64,000 nt of DNA from Pseudocercospora fijiensis CIRAD86 (GCF_000340215.1 NW_006921532.1:4663126-4727125), one strand, 5' to 3'. Counted from the first letter of the stretch, positions 12,301 to 24,661 are shown. The notes: generated from the sequence alone by a model not told the origin. Program-made: numbers and translations.

Positions 12301-13264
12301 TAATGTCTAATATAGTATAGTAGTAGGCACTAGAAAGGCGATTAAGGGTCTTATTAATAAGAGGAAGTAGACAACGATCTTTAATAGTAATAGCATTAAG
12401 CCTACGATAATCGATATAGATGCGCAGGCTACTATCTTTCTTTAGTACGAACAGGATAGGGGCACTAGCAGGGCTGTTACTATACCGTATCCGGCTATTA
12501 GCTAGGTTTTCCTCTAGGTACTTACGCAATATAGCAAGCTCTCGTTTACTAAGGTTATAGAGGGGTCTAAAAGGGACCTCTTTGCCCTCTATAATATCAA
12601 TCTTATAATCCGTCTCTTTGAACTTAGGCAATGTCGATGCTAAGTAGTGTTTAAACACATTAATATAGGTCTCTCGAATAGGTTCTAGTATGCGCTTAAG
12701 CTGTTTAGGATCTATGCCATTAGGGGGCACTAGTTTATCGTTATTACTACCGAGCAGGTCGGTAGTTAGATTAGCTAAGGCGGGAGTTAGGTTGCTAATA
12801 AATAGGACCCTAATATCGTTAGGATACTTGCTAATGTCGATGTGTTTAATATCCTCTTTCCTAGCGATTCTAAATCGCTATTATTAACTGCCTAAGTCTA
12901 TAACTATAGCATAGTACTTAAGAACAGGGTTGCTAATAACAATATCGGATAGGAGGCTGTCTATGTCTACCGCGTAGGCAGTAAAGTTTAGTAGGCGTTT
13001 ATTTCCGAGGTCGTCCTTTAGAGCTATATAGACATAGTAGGCTCCGTAGGTTAAGTGCCGAGCGTTATTAAACCAAGCAAGGGTTAGTAGGTTAGTCTTC
13101 GGCAGTTGTCGAAGGTCTAATTGCTTAGCTAGGCGATAGCTAATAAGGGCGCTAACTGAATTTCCGGGGTCTAGCATAACCTTTGCCTTATAGTTAGTAT
13201 TGCGCCTAGATATAAGACAGGTACGTATAATAGCTAGTATAATGTCGATAGTCTTACGCCGCAT
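9400..13264 (-). pseudogene. Chromovirus pol relic, copy A (PR-RT-RH-IN-chromodomain)
   Basis: The protease part (12884-13264) carries MLDPGNSVSALIS, a degraded retropepsin active site. The RT part (12257-12730) has the motifs APILFVLKKDSSLR, IYIDYRRLNAITIK and DIKDAYYRIRIRKGD. The catalytic box, read near 12115-12135, is VYLDN where functional enzymes have YLDD. The Asp-to-Asn change follows from TpG to TpA. At the C-terminus (9400-9600) a chromodomain-like block KKEYLLR followed by a GYLP turn and DITKLLDKY is visible. Many in-frame TAG/TAA codons mark former Gln and Trp. Confidence 0.85.
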
Positions 13265-13299
13265 AAGGCTAACAGTTAGTACGGCGCTTACTCTTTTTT

Positions 13300-14690
13300 C
13301 GACTAATAAGAAGGTTAGCCTATAGGGATAGCGTTAGCTACTAAAAGGTGCTTTCGGTGTTCGGCGGTAGCACGGTCGATTCGGGCCTAGTCCTTAGGTT
13401 TGTCGCATTAGCCTAGTAGATGGCTAGTGCTGTTATAGTTAAAGCACTTTAATCCGGTCGGGAGATTGTTACCGTAGCTATTGTTGCTGCTATTATTAGT
13501 CGAGCGGTTAGTATTATAGGGATACGAGCCCCTTCTACGGCCCCTATTACGGCCTCCTCTATATAGCCGTCGGCTACGGCTTCTCCTACGGTCGTTGCTA
13601 CTATTCCTATTGTTAGCACTATTGCTCTAGTAGGAACCTTAGTTTCCTCCGCGGCTACGATAGGTAGCTAGGCGTATCTTAGATTCTAACCGTTATTAGA
13701 GCTATACTACACGCTCTATAGTCTCGACTTTAACTATAAATTAAATGCGTGTAAGATTAGTCTGTTTAAATATACGGCGGCGGTCTAATTTAAGGACTAA
13801 TTCCTATCGCAATTTAGGGCGTATTTCGGAAATCTAGATAGAGTCGGTCTTAGCTAGCAAATCGTCCTCGAGGGTCTTTAAATAGGCCTTAAATAAGCGA
13901 GCCGATTGATTAGTCTTTTATTTAGCTCGAAGGTACTAGTCCTAAGCGTGTTATTGCCTTAGTATAGGGTTTCTAAGGGTGTCTAGCATAATAGTCTTAT
14001 AGTCTTGCTACTAAACAGCGGTCTAGTCGTAAAGGGAATCAAAATGGTTATCCTATATACGCTTTAGGTCGCTATTAATGTACTACATAGCGTATACGAC
14101 TAAGGAATAGTCGTCTAGTAGCGCTCTTAGTACGTTGCGCTAGTTAAGCTTACAGTTACGAATGTAGTCGTTATACTGCTTTCGGCTAGAGCTATTAAAC
14201 ACGGTGCAGTCCTTAAGTTTAGCATCCTTCTTCTAGACTAGGACTAATAGTAAGGAAGGCCCTGCTATCGGCCTAGTATTAGTTGTTAGGGCCTCCTAAA
14301 GGCGGCGAATTTCGAGGAGATTGTCCTTTAGCTATTGTTCTTAACGTAGAGCAGCGAGCTTGTTTCGGGTAGCTTCTTAAAGTCTCGCTACTAGCTAGGG
14401 GCTAAAGGCTAGTTAGCTATATCGTCGATTAACAATATTGTTAAGTATGTCGTTAACAGGCAACTCTAGGTCGTTACCTAGAACTATAGGTTCTTCGGCA
14501 GGCCTAGTAGTAGGCTATTTAGTAGGTACTTTAGCAGGTGCTCTAGTAGGCAATTTAGTAGGTACTTCGGTAGGCGCTATGCTACTAGTGTTGTTATTGC
14601 TAGCGCTGCTAGCGGCGCCGCGGTTGTTGTTTTGTAATAAACTAGCTATTATAAGGGGCGACACTAATAATGTATTATAGGCCCCTAAGA
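13300..14690 (-). pseudogene. Chromovirus gag relic, copy A
   Basis: A retroviral-type zinc knuckle is readable on the minus strand near 13395-13450 as KCFNYNSTSHLLG, a stop, then CDKPKD. The CCHC pattern has lost its second cysteine (Cys to Tyr, TGC to TAC), again a RIP transition. Farther upstream in the protein (about 14500-14590) the minus strand encodes a Pro/Thr/Lys-rich tandem repeat of the kind VPTK-LPTR-APAK. Arg/Tyr/Asn-rich sequence lies next to the knuckle. The frame is broken by multiple stops. Confidence 0.65.
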
Positions 14691-15109
14691 TGCGGATATA
14701 GCGGAATTAGTAGGTATCGGCTTAGTGCGATTAACTTAGTGTAATAGGCCGTATAGAAGGCCTTACTTAATAATTAGTACGGTTGTTTCGATAGAATAGT
14801 ACGTATAGGTCCCGTTCTTCGGGCGCAATATAGTTAAATCGATAGTTTTCGTAGCTATACCGCTAAAAGCTTAAAATAAGGACTATCTAGCTGCTGCCCT
14901 TAAAGGGTAGATCGAATACTATATAAGAAGGGTATATTAGCAGGTAGATAGGGTAGTAGTAGGTACGAGTAGTATTCGATAGAGAACTAGGAGGAGAAGG
15001 AGGAAGGCAGGCTAGTTAGCCTAACGCTAAGCGCTAAGCCCTGCCTAAGGCACTGAAACCCTAGCTTTACTCGAGCTAGTTACATACCAATTACGTGTAG
15101 CCTCTAACA

Positions 15110-18100
15110 ATAGGCCCTTAGCCTTCTTCTTATTCTTTATACTAGTCCAATACTTATCTAACAACTTAGTTATGTCCTTAAAGGAACCTTTAGCTTCTTA
15201 TAAGTCCTATTTAGGTAAATAGCCTTGCTATCTTAATAGGTACTCCTTCTTGCCTTGCCTAGTCCGGTGCTTTAGAATACGTTCTATAGACTACAGCTCT
15301 TTACTATCTGCTAGTATGTCTTTATATTTAGTAGGGGCTTTATCCCCCTCGCGTAGGTAATATAGCTTAAAGAGGGATATATAGAAGGTGTTATAGATAG
15401 TGTAATAAGGAGGAAGCTACAACTAATAGGCCTATACGGAGGAGCCCTTAACTTCTCGAATGCGGAATAGACTAATGTATCTTAGTACGAGCTTAGGCCT
15501 TGTTTTGCCGTTAGGTAATAGGTGCTTGCGGATGCGGAGGTTCTTAGTGCTTAGTATAACTATGTCGCCTTGTTTAAAGGTCCTTAGCGTATAGTGCTTG
15601 TCGTAGTAGGTCTTTTAGTACTCTTAAGCCTTTGTCAACTTCTCGGCTATCTTAGTATAGATTTCCCGTATCTTCTGAACCCTCTTAATAGCCGCTAGTA
15701 TTTCGGGTACTTAACGCGCTTCCCTTTCCTTACGCTCGGCCTCGAGCGATAGGGGGTCTTGTAGTATAGTAGCGTTCTAGCCTATTATAGCTATATAGGG
15801 TAAGACCTTAGTTAATAAATACACACTATTATTGTATACGAATTCGGCTAGTTGTAGAAGGTTAACCCATCTGTTAGAGTCTTTATTAATGTAGCTACGC
15901 AGGTACTGCTATAGCGTAGCATTTTGCCTCTCTATCTAACCGTTAGTCTGTAGATAGAAGGCTGTTAATAGCCGATGCTTTAGTCTTAGCTGTAGGCATA
16001 ATTCGCTCTAATAGTGCGATATAAATGTCGAGCCCCTATCGGAGACTATCCCCTTAGGGGTCCCCTAATAGCTATAGAAGATGTTGTTCTATAGGGCTTT
16101 AGCTATATTAATAGTAGTCCAATCCTTTCGAGTAGGAATGTAACGAGCACCCTTAGTAAATCGGTCTATAATAACTAGTATAGCGTTAAAGACGTCTTTA
16201 CTTCCTCTTCGCTTAGTAGGGGGAAGACCTATAATAAAGTCTATTATAAGCTCTGTAAAAGGCTTCTTTAGAACAGGGAGTAAAGACAACTCGCCAAATA
16301 GTAAGTGCTTTAGTGCTTTAACTCGCTAGCATACTGCACAGGTCTATATATACTCCTTTATATATCGCTTACTATTTAGCTAGTAGTATATGCGCGATAG
16401 TAACTCGTGCGACCTCTCTATACTATAGTAACTAGCGAGTTTACTATTATAGTGCCTCTTTAAAAGCTCTTGTCTAATCGATTGTTTAGCAGGGATATAA
16501 TACCTGCCCTTAAACTTTAAGTAACCTTTGTCGTCGATCGACTAATTGTTATTACTCTTACTAGATCGAGTCGCCCGCCTACTTACAAGCTTATTAATAC
16601 GCTCGACAGCAAAGGCGTCCCTCTACTAAGTACGTAATAGCTTATCTATAAACGATTAACTATCCCTATTTGCAAGGTTATTTAATAGTACCCGTACTGT
16701 CGAACGAGGTACGCATTGTATGCATCTAATAGCACTAGCAGCCGGAACTACTACAACCTCTTCTATAGTGCTATCGCTATATAGGCTATTACTATAGATA
16801 GCAATGTCTTTAATCGAGTTATTATAGCTCGAGCGATCTACGTCCTTTCTTTTAATATGCACTAGAAGAACGACAACTCCGCTATAGTATTTGTTGTCGC
16901 CGCGGGGTCTAGAAGTCCGCTTATCCTACGCTTGCTTATTAATAATACGGGCTATAGCAATCTTATGCTATAGGGTTAGAAACAAAGAATTGATATGTTA
17001 GGTCTCGCTATCGTAATTAGGTCGCCTCGATAGGCTATCGGTAGAGTTACTTACGCCTAGCCGGTATAATATATTAAAATTAAACCCGGCGAGGTAGACG
17101 GCCTATCTAGCCTATCGACCTATAACCCTAGTAACCTTAGTAATGCTACGGAGGTTGTTATAGTCTGTATAGACCTGAATTGTATACTAAGCACTATTAA
17201 GATAGTAGCGCTAATACTTAAAGGCTTTAATAATAGCTAAGAGCTCTTGCTCGTAGGTCTCGTAGCGACGTTTAGCATTAATTATCTTCCTCGAGAAGAA
17301 GGCAATTAGGTGCTAGTAGGTATTATTAGCCTGTTGTAATATAATAGCTAATATAGCGAACTGTAAAGCGTTAGTCTCAATTCGGATCTGTTTGCTTAGT
17401 ACGAAATAGTATAATAAGGGGACTTTAGTAAATCGCTTCTTTAGACCGTTAAAAGCGGCTTGCGTTTTGTTAGTCTACCTAAACTCTCTAGAAGGGTTTG
17501 CCTTAGTCTTAGTAAGCTTAGTTAATAGTATTATATGCCTCAAATAGCCCTTAATAAAACGGCGGTAGAAATTAGCAAAGCCGAGGAACGATTAAAGCTC
17601 CTTAATAGACGTAGGAATAGGCTATTTAGTAATTGTTTTAATCCGATTAGGATTAGCCTTAATACTATTAGTTAATACGATAAAACTAAGGAAGGCTACC
17701 TCCTTAGCAGCAAAGGTGCATTTAGAAGGCTTGCAATATAGTCTATAGGCTCGCAGGCGGTTAAGGACCTTGCGGACTATAGCCTAGTACTCCGCAATAT
17801 TAGGTAAGTGTATATAAACTAGGATGTTATCTAGGTAAACTATATAGAGGTAATCTAATAGGCCTAATAGGGCCCGATTAATATAGGACTAGAATGTAGC
17901 AGGGGCATTAGCTAGCCTAAATAGTATAACTAAGTACTCGAAATGGCTATAGCGAGTGCGAAAGGCTATCTTCTATTTATCGCCCTTACGAATACAAATG
18001 CGGTAATAGGCGTCCTTAATGTCTAATATAGTATAGTAGTAGGCACTAGAAAGGCGATCGAGGGTCTTATTAATAAGAGGAAGTGGACAGCGATCTTTAA

Positions 18101-18990
18101 TAGTAATAGCATTAAGCCTACGATAATCGATATAGAGGCGTAGGCTACTATCCTTCTTTAGTACGAATAGGATAGGGGCACTAGTAGGGCTATTACTATA
18201 CCGAATGCGGCTATTAGCTAGGTTTTCCTCTAGGTACTTACGCAATATAGTAAGCTCTCGCTTACTAAGGTTGTAGAGGGGGCTAAAAGGAACCTCCTTG
18301 CCCTCTATAATATCAATCTTATAATCCGTCTCCTTAAACATAGGCAATATCGATACTAGGTAATGTTTGAATACATTAATATAGGTCTCTCGAATAGGCA
18401 CTAGTATACGTTCGAGCTAATTAGGGTCTATGCTATTAGGGGGTACAGGTTTATCGTTATTACTACCGAGTAGGTCGGTAGTCGGATTAGCTAAGGCGGA
18501 GGCTAGTATTAGGTTGCTAATAAACAGGACCCTAATATCATTAGGATACTCGCTAACATTAATATATTTAATGTCCTCTTTCCTAGCGATTCTAAATCGC
18601 TATTGTTAACTGCCTAAGTCTATAACTATAGCATAGTACTTAAGAACAGGGTTGCTAATAACAATGTCGGATAGAAGGCTGTCTATATCTACTGCGTAGG
18701 TAGTAAAGTTTAGTAGGCGTTCATTTCCGAGGTCGTCTTTTAGAACTATAGGAATATAGTAGGCCCTATAGGTTAAGTGCCGAGCGTTATTAAACTAAGC
18801 AAGGGTTAGCAGGTTAGTTTTCGGCAGTTGTCGGAGGTCTAATTGCTTAGCTAGGCGATAGCTAATAAGGGCACTAACTAAATTTCCGAGGTCTAGTATA
18901 ACCTTTGCCTTATAGTTAGTATCGCGCTTAGATATAAGACAGGTACGTGTAATAGCTAGTACAATGTCGATAGTCTTACGCCGTATAAGG
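15110..18990 (-). pseudogene. Chromovirus pol relic, copy B
   Basis: The integrase core is well preserved at 16089-16289, with LIIDFIIGLPPTKRRG and VIIDRFTKGARYIP. The RT block at 17973-18401 carries FVLKKDSSLRLYIDYRRLNA and DAYYRICIRKGD. The catalytic RT box near 17825-17840 again reads VYLDN, the same inactivating change as in copy A. The chromodomain end near 15110-15300 matches copy A. In-frame TAG/TAA codons are frequent. Confidence 0.85.
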
Positions 18991-19014
18991 CTAATAGTTA
19001 GTGCGGCGCTTACT

Positions 19015-20430
19015 CTTTTTTCGACTAATTAAAAGAGCCGACTAGGGTAGCATTAGCGGCTAAAAGGTGTTTCCTATACTTAGCGGAAGCACGGTTAATT
19101 CGGGCCTAGTCCTTAGGTTTGTCGCATTAGCCTAGTAGATAGCTAGTACTATTATAATTAAAGCACTTCAATCCGGTTAGAGGGTTGCTATAGCCGCTAT
19201 TGCTACTATTATTAGTTAAGCGATTAGTACTATAGGGATACGAGCCCCTTCTACGGCCCCTATCGCGGCCTCCTCTATATAGCCGGCGGCTACGGCCTCT
19301 TCTACGGTTATTGTTACTATTCCTATTATTAGTATTATTGTTATAGTAGGAACCTTAATTTCCTCCGCGGCTACTACGATTACCGCGGTTAGTACTAGCT
19401 AGCCGGATCCTCGATTCTAGTCGTTATTAGAGCTAGATAGCTCGTTTGGCTGTTTCTACTTCGACTATGAATTGAATGCGTGTTAGGTTAGCTTGTTCGA
19501 ATATACGGCGACGGTCCAATTCGAGGATAAGTTCCTATCTAAGTTTTAGGCGTATTTCCGAGATCTATATAGAATTAGTCTTAGGCGGAAGGTTATCCTC
19601 GAGGGTCTTTAAATAGGCTTCAAATAAGCGAGCCGATTAATTAGTCTTCTATTTAGCTCGAAGATATAGGTCCTAAGTATATTATTACCTTAGTATAGGG
19701 TTTCTAAGGGTATCTAGTATAATAGTTTTATAGGTCTGCTACTAAATAGTAGTCTAGTCGTCGAGGGAGTCGAAATAGTTATCCTATATGCGCTTTAGGT
19801 CGCTATTGATATACTATATAGCGTGTACGACTAAGGAATAGTCGTCTAGTAGTACTCTTAGTATATTGCGCTAGTTAAGTTTATAGTTACGAATGTAGTC
19901 GTTGTACTGCTTTCGACTAGAGCTATTAAATACAGTATAGTCCTTAAGTTTAGCGTCCTTCTTTTAGATAGGTAGTAAAGAAGGTCCTGCTATTAGCTTA
20001 GTAGTAGTTGTTAGAGATTCCTAGAGGCGGCGAATCTCGAGAAGATTATCCTTTAGCTATTGTTTTTAACGCAAGGCAGTAAGCCTGTTTTAGGTAGCCT
20101 CTTAAAGCCTCGCTACTAGCTAGGGGCCAAAGGCTAGTTAGCTATATCGACGGTTAACAATATTGCTAAGAATGTCGTTAATAGGCAACTCTAGGTCGTT
20201 ACCTAGAATTATAGGTTCTTCGGCAGGCCTAGCAGTAGGCTCTTTAGTAGGAGGCACTTTAGCAGGTGCTCTAGTAGGCACTTTAGTAGGAGGCGCTTTA
20301 GTAGGCACTATGCCGCTAGCGTTGTCGTTGCTGGCGCTACTAGCGGTAGTACAGTTGTTGTTTCGTAATAAACTAGCTATTATAAGGGGCGATACTAATA
20401 ATATATTATTAGCCCCTAAGATGCGGGTAT
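19015..20430 (-). pseudogene. Chromovirus gag relic, copy B
   Basis: Collinear with gag of copy A, including the zinc-knuckle segment near 19115-19165. The Pro/Thr/Lys repeat region (about 20230-20310) is longer than in copy A: it contains extra units of the type VPPTK, so the repeat number differs between the two copies. Stops are TAG/TAA only where checked. Confidence 0.6.
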
Positions 20431-20879
20431 AGCGGAATTAGCGAGTATCGTTCTAATATGCTTGACTTAGTGTAATAGGCCGTATAGAAGGCCTTGCTTG
20501 ATAATTGGTATAGTTGTTTTAATAGAATAGTACGTATAGGTCCCGTTCTTCGAGCGCAATATAGTTAAATCGATAGTTTTCGTAGCTATACCGCTAAAAG
20601 CTTGAAATAAGGACTATCTAGCTACTGCCCTTAAAGGGTGGATCGAATACTATATAAGAAGGGTCTGTTAGCAGGTAGATAGGGTAGTAGTAGGTATAGG
20701 TAGTATTCGATAAGGAGCTAGGAGGAGAGGGAGGAAGGTAGGCAAGTTAGCCTATTGCTAAGCGCTAAGCCCTACCTAAGGTACTAAGACCCTAGCTTTA
20801 CTTAGCCTAGTTACATACTAATCACGTATAGCCTCTTTAGCCCTAACAGCCGGAAGGGTTAAGAGAGGGTAAGGAGCTA

Positions 20880-21140
20880 CGGGTCGGATTCTTCTAGTAG
20901 GTACTCGAGATACCGCTATTTTACGACTCGGCGGAAATGCGAGCTATATAGAAGACCTATATCGACGAGGACTTCGACCTAGTTACTATCGCTAATATAA
21001 GCAAGAAACAATAGCAGGAAGAGTTCAAAACAAAGGCTAGTATAAGGTATAGGATAAAGGAAGCAATCGAGAAGTTCCTAATACTAGAGGCCGATAAGAT
21101 TATAGCGGCGGAGCTAGCCGGAGCTAAGGATACTATATAA
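20880..21140 (+). pseudogene. Short coding remnant of unknown origin
   Basis: The + frame ending with TAA at 21138-21140 reads coherently if TAG/TAA are taken as Gln. It includes YDSAEMRAI, YIDEDFDLVTIANISKK and a Lys/Glu/Ala-rich helical tail ending GAKDTI. The family is not recognised. It may be the C-terminal piece of a gene interrupted by, or belonging to, a neighbouring element. Confidence 0.3.
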
Positions 21141-21299
21141 AGTGCGAATTTAGGCTTTACTTCTTATAGTACTATATAACGTTAATACTATTATTTTTTG
21201 TAATTATTGCAGGCGCGGACTAATCAGACTAAACACATCTTATATATTAAATATCTAGTATAGTATTGCGTTGTATATTAAGATTTCCTTTTTATATAA

Positions 21300-22680
21300 A
21301 AGCTTAGAATTCGAACATTTATAATACTTCTTAGGCTCGAGCGCGCTAGTCGTACTAGCGCACTTGCCGCGAACATTACGTTATTAGTCCTATTCTTCTT
21401 TAGATTCTTCTTCGCTATCTATATCCTTATTCTACTTACTAATCGACGCTAGCGGCGTATATATATACTAGTTATACTAAGTAGACTCTTCCGGATCGAG
21501 ACCTATTAGATCTTATACGTGTCCGGCGGCACTAACGAAGCCCTCTTTAGAAAACGCGAAATCTAGGCAGTAGACGTTATATCCGGTATATTCGAAGAGT
21601 TTCTACGCCCTTAGCCCTTAATATCGCTATAGGTAATAATATAAGAAGTCGCCGAAGTTTAAGAAGCATTCTACGTCGCGAATGTGCCTTTTAATATAGC
21701 ACTTTAAGCAGTTAAAGGTCTATTCGATAGGATTCAAATCCGGTAAGTACGGAGGCAAGTATTCGAGTTAGTAACTAGCTAACAATATCGCCTCTCTTAC
21801 CTCCGAGCTATAGTAGATGCTAGTATTGTCTATTATAAAGATTATCGGCGGATAGCCTTCGAGGTAAGGTATTACCTACTTAGTTAACTAAGCGACGAAG
21901 ATCTCTCGAGTTATTAAGCCTTATCGACTAATCGTATAGGGTAGATATCTATTAATAGTAAAAGCGGGCAGTATAGACTATCTTACTTCTCGCTACGCGT
22001 ACTAGAAATCTCTATAGTTAATGCCCTTCGGAGACTAACTATACTTCCGCTAACTAGTCTTCTAATTATAGGCAGTCTCGTCGATAAAGACTAACCTATC
22101 TACTAGCTATTTAGCGCACCTAAATATCTATAGAGCCCTTAGCAATAGGTTGCGCTCCTTCGCCTTCCTTTATACCGATTTACGCCTCTAACTACGCCGC
22201 TTTAAAACACTCGATAAATGCGTGTATTTTAATACCTCTTAAAGCTCCGGCTACTTGTCGATAAGCGCCTATATTACCTCTACGAAGTACGAGTCCGGTC
22301 GCTTAGATAACAACGCCTTAATATATATCTCTTGCTTATTATTAAGAATAGTCTTATAGCCTCGCTTTATAATACAAGGAGAGTAGATCTCGCTAAATAA
22401 CCGCTAGTTATCGAGCGCTCTATATACCGTACGCCTATAGATAGGTAGTCGACTTATCTCTATAGTTTAATAGACATCTTTGCCTTATACAAAGCAGTCC
22501 TTTAGCAACTCTTAGTATTCTACGCTAAGCTCTTTACCTAGACGCATTCTTTACCTCGCAATACCTTAGAAACGGCTATACTACTGCTTTATAGCGACAA
22601 CTTTGGCTTCAAAATGCACTATATACGTAGGTACGTAGAAGAGAGGAAGATATACTATTCTACGAGCAAAGTACCTAACA
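21300..22680 (-). mobile_element. RIP-degraded Tc1/mariner-like DNA transposon
   Basis: A Tc1-like transposase frame lies on the minus strand and fills most of this interval. Terminal inverted repeats were not found by eye, perhaps because RIP altered both ends. RIP-like composition stops abruptly near 22,690, where normal sequence rich in CpA and TpG begins. Confidence 0.75.
21400..22547 (-). pseudogene. Tc1-like DD34E transposase, RIP-mutated
   Basis: The frame starts with an ATG at 22545-22547 (MRLGKELSVEY) and continues without frameshift. The N-terminal 110 codons resemble the helix-turn-helix of Tc1 transposases. The catalytic motifs are visible: FIDETAYN near 22082, IFIIDNTSIYYSSE near 21830, then LPPYLPDLNPIE. 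There are 34 residues between the second Asp and the Glu, so it is a DD34E enzyme, and all three acidic residues survive. About twenty TAG/TAA codons break the frame. The best match is the DDE superfamily endonuclease (DDE_3) of Tc1-like elements. Confidence 0.85.
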
Positions 22681-22689
22681 AAATTGGTA

Positions 22690-23263
22690 GCGGTAAGCTG
22701 CTTAGCACTCGCAGGCTTCCCCGCGGCCGAGTGACAGGTAAAAGCCAACCCTCAGTATTGAAGGTCCGCTTGAACAACTGAAGATGCCCGCGGCAGCTGC
22801 CTGGTGGAGGGCGGTCAAGGCCGTCCAGCTTTCCGCAACTTGATCAGAACTCAGTATGGACTCAGACTTCAAAGAAGGTTCTTCTCCGCGCTCTGGCATT
22901 TGCCAGATGGACGATGAAAGAGGAGTCGCATCAGCTGGAAGTGGTGCAAGTCACAGCGACACGGTGCCAGTGAGCATGGATCAAGACCCAGCGGCCACCG
23001 ACAAGTTTCAAAAATTGAGCAAAAGAGCCTGGCAGACTCGCGATTCGAGATTTCACCCTTCGAAAGAACAGATTACTACACATTGATCTGAGCCAGTAAC
23101 GGCAAAGGACGCTGGAGCAAAGAGGAACAAGGTCGAACGGGGAGCCTCTAGCCTTTTTATAACTTCACAAAGCAGGCTGGTCACCAGTGCTGCCTGCGAT
23201 CCTGCTTTGAGTCATGCCTGATACAACTACATTGCACATGGCACTCGACTCAATAGGCCCCCG
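22690..23263. other. Intergenic, edge of normal-composition DNA
   Basis: Composition becomes normal from about 22,690. A 76-codon open frame at 22856-23086 on + (MDSDFKEGSSPRSG) has a Ser/Asp-rich, disordered-looking product with no recognised domain. I do not regard it as a supported gene. Confidence 0.3.
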
Positions 23264-23581
23264 TTGTGCATTGAATTCCTGATGATCTCTACGTTCGACA
23301 TGTCGCGCAACACAAAAATGTGTTATTACCATCTTGATCGGATTTGTGGGCGGATTGTGGCGCCGACATGTAAAAAATGCAAAATTCTTGTGCCAAAGGG
23401 CGAAAGAGGACAAGGTGGTATGTATCAGGATCCAAGTGGCAAGATGGTCTACAGTACACTTCCCACTCAAGATGACCAGAAGCAGAGCTTCATCGTCTCG
23501 CTCGAGCAGCTTTATACCGTAATAGGCAATGCCGCCCTCACGGACTTAAGCACTGAGAGACTATGGACGCCTGACTATTAG
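23264..23581 (+). CDS. Doubtful small cysteine-containing protein
   Basis: An open frame of 105 codons. The part from the in-frame Met at 23312-23325 onward reads MCYYHLDRICGR and then CKKCKILVPKGERG, which resembles short Cys/His-bearing hypothetical proteins common in Dothideomycetes. There is no signal peptide and no recognised domain. An overlapping open frame exists on the minus strand (23165-23470), so coding status is uncertain. It ends about 180 bases before the SDR gene on the same strand. Confidence 0.25.
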   Translation: MCIEFLMISTFDMSRNTKMCYYHLDRICGRIVAPTCKKCKILVPKGERGQGGMYQDPSGKMVYSTLPTQDDQKQSFIVSLEQLYTVIGNAALTDLSTERLWTPDY

Positions 23582-23780
23582 ACTTGTCAGTTGTGATCGC
23601 AATCGATCATTCCGAGGGCATTCTTTTCCCAATATTGATCGACTCCGTCGGACATACGACTCCAACCTCCAACAAGAAAGTGCCTAGAAGTCTCAACGCA
23701 GCATAAATAACCAACGGATCTCAGCGACAGGGAAGCCGTACGCTCAACACCAGCTTTGCATGATACTCCCTCCATCTAAT

Positions 23781-24661
23781 ATGGCCAACAAGATAATCCC
23801 AGTTACGGGTGCCAATCGAGGCATCGGTTTCAGCATCGTTCAAGCTCTAAGCCAACGCGCCTCAAACGTTACCTTGATTGTTGCCGCACGAGCCTACGCC
23901 AAAGCACAGGATGCTGTTGATCAGCTTCGAAGCCAGGGAGTTCCGATCCCATTGCAACCGCTCGAGCTTGACGTGAGTCAAGATGACAGCGTACTCAGAG
24001 CAGTGAACTTGGTAGAAGAGAAGTATGGTCGTCTTGATGGTATGTAAGAGTTTGCATACGCAATACTACTGTTCAACGGCGATCCTTTCGGATGAGCCTG
24101 CGTTACAGCACAAATTTTTCGTGTCAATTCCGCGCGCAACCCATGATCACGAGATTTGGCTGACGAAGTCTTCAAAAACCAGTCCTGATCAACAATGCCG
24201 GCGTCGCACCTACATCACCGTCAACGGACATCGCAAACTTTCGGGCCTCGTGGGCTACTGTTCTGGACACAAACGTCACTTCTATTGCTTTAGTTGCGAC
24301 CCTTTTCCTTCCACTTCTGAGAGCATCTGACGATCCCAAGGTCCTCAACGTCTCTTCGGCCCGTGGATCCCTAGCGCTTGTAACGAGCGGCGCAAATCCG
24401 CCAACAGACAAGATTGCGTACAGCGTTTCCAAGGCGGCGCTCAATCTCTTGACGATCGAGATGAGTCACTCGCTTCCAGAGCTAGAATGGCAAGTGGTGA
24501 GTCCAGGATGGTGTAAGACAGCGTTCAACGGGTTTCGAGGCCCAAAGGATCCTCTCCAAGGTGCTCAGGTGCTCGTCGAACTGGCATTGGCAGCTAAAGG
24601 GCAGTACGAGAATGGATTTTGGCAGTTCGAGGATGGAACGATGGAGAAAGTGCCATGGTGA
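23781..24661 (+). CDS. Short-chain dehydrogenase/reductase (SDR)
   Basis: Predicted 245-aa NAD(P)-dependent SDR encoded by two exons, 23781-24039 and 24183-24661. The intron is 24040-24182 (donor GTATGT, acceptor ACCAG) and splits a Val codon. The Rossmann motif TGANRGIG is at residues 9-16 and INNAG at 89-93. The catalytic serine lies in NVSSARG (about 142-148), YSVSK (Tyr166, Lys170) is the catalytic pair, and SPGW follows. This is a classical cytosolic SDR of about the usual length. The substrate cannot be read from sequence; carbonyl-reductase-like enzymes have this form. An upstream in-frame ATG at 23760 would add seven residues, but the start at 23781 places the fold at the normal distance from the N-terminus. 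It is convergent with ERV41, with about 50 bases between stops. Confidence 0.88.

Larger units (their letters stand above)
9380..15105 (-). mobile_element. Ty3/gypsy chromovirus relic, copy A
   Basis: Reading the minus strand from high to low coordinates gives gag with a zinc knuckle (about 14.6-13.4 kb), retropepsin (13.26-12.88), RT (12.73-12.0), RNase H, integrase and a C-terminal chromodomain (about 9.6-9.4 kb). This is the domain order of fungal chromoviruses. The same order repeats about 5.72 kb to the right in copy B in the same orientation, and the two copies abut. Both are heavily RIP-mutated. LTRs could not be delimited by eye, so the ends are approximate. Confidence 0.85.
15106..20850 (-). 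mobile_element. Ty3/gypsy chromovirus relic, copy B
   Basis: Second copy of the same chromovirus, directly adjoining copy A in the same orientation. Alignment by eye is collinear over the whole length with an offset of about 5.72 kb, and most differences are C/T or G/A transitions. The conserved right-hand sequence (AGCGCTAAGCCCT...CTAGCTTTACT) occurs at about 15030 and 20765, showing that the repeat unit includes the element's 5' region. The tandem could come from unequal recombination between LTRs or from nested insertion. Confidence 0.85.

Noticed and set aside
14438..14680. Gly/Val/Leu-rich open frame on + (and its counterpart at 20163-20432)
   Set aside because: It is the antisense of the Pro/Thr/Lys repeat in the chromovirus gag.
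21725..21745. tRNA B-box-like sequence (GATTCAAATCC)
   Set aside because: It lies inside the Tc1-like transposase frame, and no matching A box or acceptor stem was found at tRNA distance.
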